Made by a program: the position numbers and the translations under genes. A stretch of DNA of 5,295 nt from a bacterium (Candidatus Gribaldobacteria) CG07_land_8_20_14_0_80_33_18 (GTDB lineage: Bacteria; Patescibacteriota; Minisyncoccia; Minisyncoccales; CG1-02-41-26), in NCBI GenBank assembly GCA_002779425.1, contig PEWP01000051.1, forward strand, positions 1-5,295. The letters are read 5' to 3'. Positions within the stretch are counted from its first letter, which is position 1; the number at the start of each line of letters is the position of its first letter. Below the pieces are notes generated by a model. That model made no database searches and was not told where the DNA came from. It was given only the letters and a program-made list of their open reading frames with translations. Below are positions 1-5,295 of the stretch, piece after piece.

Positions 1-21
1 TCCTCCCCCCAACCCCCTCCT
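1..21. repeat. C-rich mirror repeat, G-rich on the minus strand
   Basis: The plus strand reads TCCTC6, AA, C5TCCT, which is symmetric about the AA at 11-12 except for one extra C. The minus strand therefore carries runs of five and six G separated by TT, with GG pairs on either side. Such a tract can in principle form a two-tetrad G-quadruplex or a triplex, and can also act as a very strong purine-rich ribosome site for a gene starting beyond the left edge. No function is demonstrable from this window. Confidence 0.45.
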
Positions 22-56
22 TCCGCCACGCCCTCGCTCGGACTGCCTTTTTTTTC

Positions 57-97
57 GGCGGAATTGGAGGCCGTGCCAATTTCATTGGCGCGCCGCC
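57..97. terminator. Strong GC-rich hairpin just after the last gene; possible transcript end without a U tract
   Basis: An outer stem pairs GGCGG (57-61) with CCGCC (93-97). Stacked inside it, positions 72-80 pair with 84-92 around a TTC loop (core GCCAAT/ATTGGC), leaving a 10-base bulge at 62-71 on one side. One inner pair (74 with 90) is T-G on the plus strand and becomes A-C in minus-strand RNA. The hairpin begins 5 bases after the HARE nuclease stop, where a terminator is expected. In the operon's direction it is followed by G and eight A residues, not U residues, so it is not a canonical intrinsic terminator. It could protect the 3' end of the mRNA. A second ATTGG at 63-67 could compete for CCAAT at 76-80. 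An AT-rich inverted repeat, TAAAAT-T-ATTTTA (98-110), adjoins it across the stop codon. Confidence 0.4.
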
Positions 98-102
98 TAA
101 AA

Positions 103-840
103 TTATTTTATCAAATTCCAATTATCTAAAAAATAACTCATCTCATGTTCCGTATTTCCAAGATAAATTTTCTCATCGCGAAATTTAACATTCAAAGCAT
201 AACCAGTATTGTTATTGACCGTAAAAATAGCATTTTCTTTTATTTTCTTTTCTACTTCATTCGCTGGTAAAATTAAAAAACTATTTTTTAAACCATCTCG
301 TAATACTAAAATATAAAAGATATTCCCTTGATTAAATCTGTCAAAAGACTTTTTGCGTATATGGAACGAATATGTATCAAAGTTATTTTTACGAGCCGTC
401 TTGACTTGAATACCAAAAAATTTATTTTCTTTTATTGCTGAAATATCCACCCCAACATCAACGCTCATTATACTTGCGTTAAAACCGCGAAAAAGTAATT
501 CGCTACAAACTAAATGTTCGCCACCTTTTCCAATATAACCACCCTCAATAACAATCTTTTCTTCCTCTTCTTTCTCTGCTTCAATAATTTTTGGCGTTTG
601 TTTTATTTCTTTCTTGTTTGAATTTATAGCGAAAACTCCCCGATCAATTCTGACAAAATCGGAACCCTCTGCCTTTGTATTTATATCAACAGTAATAACA
701 GCATTCATCGTTCTTTCTGGATTTGCCCCTTCGGTTTCCAAGATTCCATACTCCAATGCTTGTTTTGTTATTTCGTTATAATGCAAAGGCTCTTTTGCTT
801 TCCTTAGTACTTCAATTGCAGATTGTTTAAAAGTATTCAT
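103..840 (-). CDS. HARE-HTH domain fused to PD-(D/E)xK nuclease (predicted restriction endonuclease)
   Basis: This 245-residue protein has two parts joined by a charged linker. Residues 3-72 match the HARE-HTH winged-helix domain: TFKQSAIEVLRKAKEPLHYNE, then TMNAVITVDIN and FVRIDRGVFAI. This domain occurs in the bacterial RNA polymerase delta subunit, in eukaryotic ASXL-type chromatin proteins and in bacterial restriction and methylation proteins, where a role in reading modified DNA has been proposed. Residues 73-98 are a Lys/Glu-rich linker. Residues 102-180 form a PD-(D/E)xK core: IGKGGEHLVCSELLFRG with E108, VDVGVDI with D132, and FFGIQVKTA with Q145-V-K147, so all expected catalytic positions are filled. 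The last 60 residues carry no motif I know. The ATG lies 8 bases after the D12 methyltransferase stop, and the pair is probably one R-M unit. Whether it cuts unmethylated sites, as in type II, or methylated sites, as in type IV, cannot be read from the sequence. No signal peptide or membrane segment is seen. Confidence 0.88.
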   Translation of the reverse strand: MNTFKQSAIEVLRKAKEPLHYNEITKQALEYGILETEGANPERTMNAVITVDINTKAEGSDFVRIDRGVFAINSNKKEIKQTPKIIEAEKEEEEKIVIEGGYIGKGGEHLVCSELLFRGFNASIMSVDVGVDISAIKENKFFGIQVKTARKNNFDTYSFHIRKKSFDRFNQGNIFYILVLRDGLKNSFLILPANEVEKKIKENAIFTVNNNTGYALNVKFRDEKIYLGNTEHEMSYFLDNWNLIK

Positions 841-853
841 AAGCTATTTTAAT
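841..853 (-). promoter_or_regulatory. A-rich leader of the HARE-HTH nuclease gene, no Shine-Dalgarno
   Basis: On the minus strand this reads ATTAAAATAGCTT before the ATG at 840. It shares AAAATAG-(C)-TT-ATG with the leader of the first gene, despite lying at a different junction. It overlaps the TAA stop of the D12 methyltransferase (851-849). No purine-rich ribosome site is present. Confidence 0.4.
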
Positions 854-1916
854 TACAGACAACATAATGCAAATACTCCACCGTCTTATTTGCTGTGTAA
901 TTTCTATTTTCTGATTTATCAGCCTTAAACCTGTTATATCCCTTCGTAAAATTCCCATATTTACCTCGTAGGCTCATTATTTCCTTAATATCGTCCAAAG
1001 TCATTAAACCCTCATTATTGTAGCTTAAAAAGATATATTTTGATTTTACTTTCAAAATCAAATCTTTAAAAGTTTTTTTTACTTGGGTTTTTGAGCAATA
1101 AAGCGATTTTTGATTTTGATAATCTCTCAAACCAGTTTTTCCGTGAATTTTCGGATTATCATATTTAGCGATAGTTTCAAGTAAGTGATAATTCGTCGCG
1201 TATTGTCTATGATTATATGGCGGATCTAAATACAAAATATCGCCCTTAACTTTTCCCGATACTTCATTTATGTCCTCATTAAAAACTTCATGGTCTTTAT
1301 CGTTTATTATCAATTCGGCAGGTTTCAAAATTAAATTATTTTGAGCTGTCTTTTTTAGTTTTTTTAGAAAAGCACCATATACGGAAGCCGTGTTTGCGTA
1401 TTTATCAATTGACTCAACTAAACTTGTAATCAAAAAATAATATTCGTCATCAGAAATCAGTTTTTCTTTTTTCCAATTTCCAATTTTTTGACGAATAGCG
1501 TCGCACCTCATTCCATTTTCATCGGAAAAGTATTGCCGTGGTTCTTCTTTGTCTTTGGTTCCGCTAAGACAATAATTTTTATAAATAAAACCTTTTACGC
1601 CTTTTAAGTTTGATAAATAATCGCAAACGAATTTTTTACGATTTTTTATCTCAATATTTTTCAACTTAGAAATTTCTTTTGTTAATTTTGAAAAAGATAA
1701 TTCCTTATGATTGCCGATATAGTGTCTATTTAAAACATAACTGTAATATTGAATATCATTTGCGATTATCTTATAGCCCTTTCTTTTAAAATAACTTCCC
1801 ACAATTCCAGTTCCCGCGAATAAGTCGCAAAAAGTATCGCAGTTTTTATCAACTACTTTATTGATTGATTCTTCCAAAAATTCCAACAATGATAATTTAC
1901 TGCCTATATAATTCAT
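849..1916 (-). CDS. D12-class N6-adenine DNA methyltransferase (Dam/FokI-type)
   Basis: This 355-residue enzyme should methylate adenine at N6 in a specific DNA site using S-adenosylmethionine. The alpha-class order of the D12 (Dam) family is clear: motif X NYIGSK (2-7), motif I DLFAGTGIVG (31-40), acidic ND (53-54), a variable middle with ANTASVYGAFLKKLKK (174-189), and catalytic motif IV DPPYNHRQYATNYHLLETIA (231-250). Late blocks IFLSYNNEG (295-303) and TVEYLHYV (345-352) complete it. The long DPPYN-RQY-NYHLLETIA signature resembles methyltransferases of type II and IIS systems such as FokI more than housekeeping Dam. Residues 60-225 should contain the target-recognition region; the sequence does not reveal the recognition site. 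The ATG is one base after the AIPR stop (TAA-A-ATG), with an A-rich leader and no Shine-Dalgarno. The HARE-HTH nuclease starts 8 bases downstream, so this is the likely protective partner of that nuclease. All catalytic motifs are intact. Confidence 0.94.
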   Translation of the reverse strand: MNYIGSKLSLLEFLEESINKVVDKNCDTFCDLFAGTGIVGSYFKRKGYKIIANDIQYYSYVLNRHYIGNHKELSFSKLTKEISKLKNIEIKNRKKFVCDYLSNLKGVKGFIYKNYCLSGTKDKEEPRQYFSDENGMRCDAIRQKIGNWKKEKLISDDEYYFLITSLVESIDKYANTASVYGAFLKKLKKTAQNNLILKPAELIINDKDHEVFNEDINEVSGKVKGDILYLDPPYNHRQYATNYHLLETIAKYDNPKIHGKTGLRDYQNQKSLYCSKTQVKKTFKDLILKVKSKYIFLSYNNEGLMTLDDIKEIMSLRGKYGNFTKGYNRFKADKSENRNYTANKTVEYLHYVVCN

Positions 1917-1917
1917 T

Positions 1918-3594
1918 TTATTTTTTTAATTTCTTTAATAATAAAGAATCTACTTCCAATCTGCTTAAATAATGCCCTAAACTTAATATCTCTTCTTGTT
2001 TTTTGGTATCAGTAATTATTTTATTTAATTTTTTATACGCTTTGGCGTATTCTTTTTTAATATCAATTTTACCTTTTTCAAAATTTTTAATTTGGGCATC
2101 GAAATTTTTACTAAAATTATTGATGTTGTTATTCCAAATAATATTAGCTAAATGCAATGTTCCAAAATACTTTAAATCATCACCCTTTATTTTATTATTT
2201 CGAGATTGTTTATTACAATAATCAAATACTAAATATGCTAATATAAGTTTTTTAGGATCGTGCTCGAATATTTCTTTGTAATATTTTTCTTTATTAAAAA
2301 AATTATCTTCAATATTTTTTCTAGCTAAACTCGGCTTATTACAAATTATAGCCAGTGAAATTTGAGCTAATTTTTTGCTGCTTACTTCTTTCTTAAATTT
2401 TTTACTCGGTTTTATTTGACCCTTTTGTCTTTCATAATAATAATTTAGTCTATTAAATACTTTTTCGATTGCAATTTGTTCAGGCTCATTAGACATAAGA
2501 TCCCTACTTCCTATGGAAGATTGGCTATTAGTAGCCTTTGCCACCTTGTTTATTAAATTTGGATCTTTTGTTTCGTAGATTCTGCACAAAATAATAATAT
2601 TATTTTTCAGTTTTTTGGTTTTTAAGGCCTCGTATAGCATTCGAGCAGTTTGTTGGCCGTTTATTATTTGTAAATTTTCTATCTCCCATTTTAAATTAAA
2701 TGGGTCAGGATAAATTTTATCTGCAATTATCGTAATTCCATTATTCATAAACCAAAACAATTCGCTTTCTTCGCTTGTTGCGGAAGTATAAATATCTGTA
2801 TTCTTTTTATTATATTTTAACCAACCCCTTACATTTTTTTCAAATAAAGAATCTTGGTATTTTTTTACTAACACGGCTATATCATTCGCTTTTATAGATG
2901 CCACATAGCCTTTAAAACCATCCTTTGTTTCTATAATAGGATTAAAATTTTTATCGAAACTTGGGATTGTTATTTTAACGCCCTTTAATGGTTCCTCGTT
3001 TTTTCTTTTTTGTTCTAATAATTTTTTGCAATCTATAAAGCTGAAACTAAAATAACCATTTCCACAGTTAAAATAATTCTTTACTATTTTACTAAATGTA
3101 TTTTCTATTTCTTCTTGTTTTCTTTTAACATTATTACTAATAGATCCCCCATTATAAACACAATAATAAACATTAACTTCAATTATTTTATCTTTATTGT
3201 CTCTTATTGTGATTATCTTATCAACAAATTTGCTATTGCCCAATTTTTGAATATCTGACAAATTTTTTTCAAAAATATATGATAATCCTGCTTGTAATTT
3301 AGTTAAATCATTAGCAGAAAAATTATCAGAAAACGATGATTTACAATTAAAGATGCTTAAAACAATTTTATTCTCCGATTCATCGAGATGTATAATATCT
3401 ATTCCTTCTTCGTCGTTGCCATCAATAATATCTTCGTCGCTTATATCTCTACATGTGATATTATTTAGAATACTTAAACATAAAAAATGAAAAGCTTTAC
3501 CTCTTTTATTCTTTTCCTTACAAAAATATTTTTTTTCGATACTTTCAATTTCTAGATTAACAACGGTTTTTTCTGGCGTTATCTTATTTTTCAT
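1918..3594 (-). CDS. AIPR-family abortive phage infection protein
   Basis: This 558-residue protein matches the AIPR (abortive infection phage resistance) family, whose founding examples give phage resistance by abortive infection; its biochemical activity is not established to my knowledge. Recognisable family blocks are FWFMNNGITIIADKI (280-294), LQIINGQQTARMLYEAL (308-324) and the ATNSQSSIGSRDL segment (354-366), followed by NYYYERQKGQ (384-393). Upstream, residues 30-105 look like a Mrr-type restriction fold: FHFLCL (35-40), GIDII with D66, then strand IVLSIFNCK with K85. The residue two before K85 is Asn (N83) where Asp, Glu or Gln is expected, so catalysis there is doubtful. The C-terminus is Lys-rich. 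Length is in the normal AIPR range, so it looks intact. It sits 3 bases after the predicted endonuclease and 1 base before the D12 methyltransferase. Its GC content, about 24% in 14 sampled 60-base lines, is well below its neighbours, suggesting separate acquisition. A role as a backup that kills or arrests an infected cell is inference. Confidence 0.9.
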   Translation of the reverse strand: MKNKITPEKTVVNLEIESIEKKYFCKEKNKRGKAFHFLCLSILNNITCRDISDEDIIDGNDEEGIDIIHLDESENKIVLSIFNCKSSFSDNFSANDLTKLQAGLSYIFEKNLSDIQKLGNSKFVDKIITIRDNKDKIIEVNVYYCVYNGGSISNNVKRKQEEIENTFSKIVKNYFNCGNGYFSFSFIDCKKLLEQKRKNEEPLKGVKITIPSFDKNFNPIIETKDGFKGYVASIKANDIAVLVKKYQDSLFEKNVRGWLKYNKKNTDIYTSATSEESELFWFMNNGITIIADKIYPDPFNLKWEIENLQIINGQQTARMLYEALKTKKLKNNIIILCRIYETKDPNLINKVAKATNSQSSIGSRDLMSNEPEQIAIEKVFNRLNYYYERQKGQIKPSKKFKKEVSSKKLAQISLAIICNKPSLARKNIEDNFFNKEKYYKEIFEHDPKKLILAYLVFDYCNKQSRNNKIKGDDLKYFGTLHLANIIWNNNINNFSKNFDAQIKNFEKGKIDIKKEYAKAYKKLNKIITDTKKQEEILSLGHYLSRLEVDSLLLKKLKK

Positions 3595-3597
3595 AGT

Positions 3598-4497
3598 TTA
3601 ATTGTGTAATAAGATTACAAAACAAGGCACTTTATAATTTTTCTCGCCTTGGACTTTATGTTTATAAGCAAAATTGATTTCAAGCGGATTATTTAAATCA
3701 GTTTTGTTTATAATCTCTCTGATTTTTTCAATTGAAACATCCTCATCAATATAAACAACTAATAATCTTGGGTCGGCCCCAAATCTGCCCTCGTCTTGAT
3801 ATTTATAAAGATACTCTGCGACAAGTTCAGGTTTTTTGATTGCTACATCTCGCCACCCATCTTTAAAATGTCTTTTAAATTCATTTGTCGGACTTTTTGC
3901 GACTTTTTGATCAAAGGAAACCCCGTTAATAAAGAAATCAACACCTCGCCTGTGGTTTAATGTCGGCAAAATATTATTATTCTTTTCAAAAATTAATGTT
4001 TCTATAAAGTCATTTCTAACCGTGTTGATTTCTTTTATTCGCCTATATTTAACCGCGGCAACTTTCACTTTTTCATCTTTAACAAATCCATTTTCTTTTT
4101 CGGAATTTACTCGTTGCACGAACTCGTCAAAAGCGCCTTGCGAAAATGGCCATGCGATATCGCCTAATTTCAAAGATTGCCATTCTTTGATAAGCACATC
4201 CATTGCATTGTCGGCTTCTTTCCCACTTTTGTATTTTTCGGTTTCCTTAAAAATATTTCTGATAATTTTCTTGCTCTCTTCATAATCCCAACTATCAACA
4301 ACCGCTTTCCAAAGCCCTTTTGTATCTATGTCTAAAACTTTTTTACCCGCATTTTGCCCACGACTAATCGTTTTGAATTTCAGAGAAGGTATCGGCTTAA
4401 TTTCGTTTAAATGCCATAAATAGGCAGTCGCTTTTTCTTGACTACCAATAATTTTTCGCGCCAAATCGTCTGATAGTTTTGATTTAATGTATTCCAT
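3598..4497 (-). CDS. Predicted restriction endonuclease, PD-(D/E)xK type, family not recognised
   Basis: I do not recognise the family of this 299-residue protein; the call rests on motifs and context. Residues 160-200 look like a PD-(D/E)xK nuclease core: a helix with an acidic residue (RNDFIETLIF, E166), then GVDFF with D187, a short strand, and FDQKVAK giving D196-Q-K198. The nine-residue gap from D187 to D196 and the paired hydrophobic strands fit that fold. Hydrophobic strands LLVVYI (245-250) and CFVILL (292-297) would complete the sheet. The first 150 residues are charged and mostly helical in appearance, with no motif I recognise; they may hold DNA recognition. There is no signal peptide or membrane segment, so it is cytoplasmic. 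The ATG follows the methyltransferase stop by 2 bases (TAA-CT-ATG), so the two are probably translationally coupled, and methylase-before-nuclease order suits an R-M pair. Alternatives are a homing- or Vsr-like nuclease or an unrelated accessory protein. Confidence 0.65.
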   Translation of the reverse strand: MEYIKSKLSDDLARKIIGSQEKATAYLWHLNEIKPIPSLKFKTISRGQNAGKKVLDIDTKGLWKAVVDSWDYEESKKIIRNIFKETEKYKSGKEADNAMDVLIKEWQSLKLGDIAWPFSQGAFDEFVQRVNSEKENGFVKDEKVKVAAVKYRRIKEINTVRNDFIETLIFEKNNNILPTLNHRRGVDFFINGVSFDQKVAKSPTNEFKRHFKDGWRDVAIKKPELVAEYLYKYQDEGRFGADPRLLVVYIDEDVSIEKIREIINKTDLNNPLEINFAYKHKVQGEKNYKVPCFVILLHN

Positions 4498-4508
4498 AGT
4501 TATTTTTT
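4498..4508 (-). promoter_or_regulatory. A-rich start region coupling methyltransferase and predicted endonuclease
   Basis: On the minus strand this reads AAAAAATAACT directly before the ATG at 4497, and it includes the TAA stop of the methyltransferase (4502-4500). With two bases between stop and start and no Shine-Dalgarno, initiation probably depends on ribosomes arriving from the upstream gene or on the unstructured A-rich leader. Confidence 0.4.
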
Positions 4509-5282
4509 GAAAATTAAAATGTATTCGTGTTTAAAAATATAATAATCGCTTGAAAGTGCTCTGTATCTCCAGATCGCTTCTTTGTTTTGTTTGGCACGAT
4601 TGCCAGCCATATTTTTAATTATAATACTCTTCAGCGTTAATCCCAATTTTTGCACTTCGTTCATACAGTAAAATCCCAAAGGTATCCATTTGCCAGCAGT
4701 GTATTTATCACCGATAACAATTGCCAAGTATCTGCCTGCCTCTAAAATTTCAATAGTATTTTTTAAAACTGCTGAAAATTTTTCTAAAAATTCTTTGAGC
4801 GATTTGGCATTTGATAAGTCGTCTTTTAGGTCGCTAAATTTAATAATATCAGCATAAGGCGGGTGTAAAATTGCCAATTGGACATTTTTCTTTTTGTGAT
4901 TTTTTAAAATTTCTTTTACTTTTTCGAAAGTTTCAATCTTTGTACTATCGCCAGTAATTAAATCGGAAAAATTGGTTTTTGGCTCAATATTTTTCCCGAC
5001 ATAATCAACGAGGTTTTTTTGAATATCAATACCGATAAAATTTCTATTTAAACTTTCTGCTTCATAAGCGGTTGTTCCGCTTCCTAAAAATGGATCAAAA
5101 ACGACTTCATTTTTCTTTGTGTATCTTAAAATTAATTGATGTGGAATTTGCGGAATAAAATTGCCATGATAAAAACCATTATGCTTTCCTGTTTTATCTC
5201 TTTCGGGAATAATCCAAAGACTATCAGTCCAAATTTCTGACTCTTTCCAATTGTCCAAATTTAAATCATTAAAAATTGGCAT
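4500..5282 (-). CDS. Class N4-cytosine/N6-adenine DNA methyltransferase with HPPY motif IV (first gene of operon)
   Basis: This 260-residue protein should transfer a methyl group from S-adenosylmethionine to the exocyclic amino group of adenine or cytosine in DNA. Seen in order: a motif X-like stretch YHGNFIPQIPHQLI (38-51), motif I DPFLGSGTT (63-71) for cofactor binding, the acidic motif II GIDIQ (84-88), GDST (111-114), and catalytic motif IV HPPYADI (140-146). Next come GDKY (191-194) and a C-terminal HEYILIFKK, typical of this methylase superfamily. Motif I precedes motif IV. HPPY is less usual than DPPY (adenine) or SPPY (often N4-cytosine), so the target base is left open. The ATG at 5282 is the first in frame, but the frame stays open to the window edge 13 bases upstream, so a slightly longer N-terminus is possible. 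It precedes a probable nuclease gene by 2 bases, as expected for the protective methylase of a restriction-modification pair. No target-recognition domain is obvious; the region 150-250 is the candidate. Confidence 0.9.
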   Translation of the reverse strand: MPIFNDLNLDNWKESEIWTDSLWIIPERDKTGKHNGFYHGNFIPQIPHQLILRYTKKNEVVFDPFLGSGTTAYEAESLNRNFIGIDIQKNLVDYVGKNIEPKTNFSDLITGDSTKIETFEKVKEILKNHKKKNVQLAILHPPYADIIKFSDLKDDLSNAKSLKEFLEKFSAVLKNTIEILEAGRYLAIVIGDKYTAGKWIPLGFYCMNEVQKLGLTLKSIIIKNMAGNRAKQNKEAIWRYRALSSDYYIFKHEYILIFKK

Positions 5283-5295
5283 AACTATTTTATTA
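5283..5295 (-). promoter_or_regulatory. A-rich leader of the first methyltransferase gene, no Shine-Dalgarno
   Basis: Read on the minus strand, the 13 bases before the ATG are TAATAAAATAGTT. There is no GGAGG-like ribosome site. The sequence resembles the leaders of genes 2 (AAAAAATAACT) and 5 (ATTAAAATAGCTT). A TAG two bases before the ATG (5285-5287) could be the stop of an upstream gene, which would mirror the TAA-CT-ATG junction between genes 1 and 2, but too little sequence is present to show this. Confidence 0.45.

Larger units (their letters stand above)
103..5282 (-). other. Five-gene defence operon (methyltransferase, nuclease, AIPR, methyltransferase, HARE nuclease)
   Basis: Five same-strand genes are separated by 2, 3, 1 and 8 bases in transcription order, leaving no room for internal terminators or ordinary promoters. 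Co-transcription is therefore the simplest reading, although a promoter inside a coding region cannot be excluded. Every gene product belongs to, or looks like, a DNA modification, nuclease or abortive-infection family. The two methyltransferases each precede a predicted nuclease. The promoter for the unit would be to the right of the window, and a further upstream gene may exist there. Confidence 0.8.

Noticed and set aside
13..24. CCTCCTT resembling the 3' end of 16S rRNA
   Set aside because: The conserved GGATCA context before it is absent and the surrounding bases do not match rRNA; it is part of a pyrimidine-rich tract.
48..55. T8 tract as part of a canonical intrinsic terminator
   Set aside because: On the plus strand no stable stem precedes it, and in the operon's direction it becomes an A tract after the hairpin, so neither strand shows stem followed by U residues.
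2003..2221. A 72-codon plus-strand reading frame
   Set aside because: It lies wholly antisense inside the AIPR gene, whose protein is well recognised; its hydrophobic Leu/Phe-rich product is what the complement of Lys/Asn-rich AT coding gives.
4022..4285. An 87-codon plus-strand reading frame
   Set aside because: It is antisense inside the predicted endonuclease gene, has a Ser/Phe-rich low-complexity product with no recognisable domain, and has no independent support.
103..5282. Type I or III restriction system, BREX or DISARM
   Set aside because: No helicase or motor ATPase, specificity subunit, PglZ, or DISARM helicase/PLD gene is present in the window.
1..5295. CRISPR array, tRNA gene or insertion sequence
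   Set aside because: No regularly spaced direct repeats, no tRNA-like cloverleaf in the only non-coding stretch, and no transposase-like reading frame were seen.

Overview
This AT-rich bacterial window is filled almost end to end by five genes. All lie on the minus strand, so they read from position 5282 down to 103, with only 1 to 8 bases between neighbours. They form one probable operon devoted to DNA modification, restriction and phage defence. All five stops are TAA and the standard bacterial code works throughout. No gene has a Shine-Dalgarno sequence; starts follow A-rich leaders. The host cannot be named from this. The AT-rich, Lys/Asn-rich coding with a sharply GC-rich intergenic spacer would suit a metagenome-derived genome such as a candidate-phylum bacterium, but that is a weak guess.

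In transcription order: (1) 5282-4500, a DNA N4-cytosine/N6-adenine methyltransferase with motif I DPFLGSGTT and motif IV HPPY. (2) 4497-3598, an unrecognised protein with a convincing PD-(D/E)xK nuclease signature (E166, D187, D196-Q-K198), probably a restriction endonuclease. (3) 3594-1918, an AIPR-family abortive-infection protein with a degenerate nuclease-like N-terminus. (4) 1916-849, a D12-class (Dam/FokI-type) adenine methyltransferase. (5) 840-103, a HARE-HTH domain fused to a PD-(D/E)xK (QxK) nuclease. Positions 1-97 are a GC-rich spacer (63 of 97 bases by hand count) with a strong hairpin just after the last stop and a C-rich mirror repeat at the left edge.

The layout reads as two methyltransferase-then-nuclease pairs (genes 1+2 and 4+5) around an AIPR gene. 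The AIPR gene is clearly AT-richer (about 24% GC in sampled lines) than its neighbours (about 35%), suggesting a separate origin. Two models are possible: two restriction-modification modules stacked around an Abi gene, or one system whose two methyltransferases modify the two strands of an asymmetric site. There is no helicase, specificity subunit, motor ATPase or small controller protein, so this is not type I, type III, BREX or DISARM as usually built. The operon's promoter and any further upstream gene lie outside the window.
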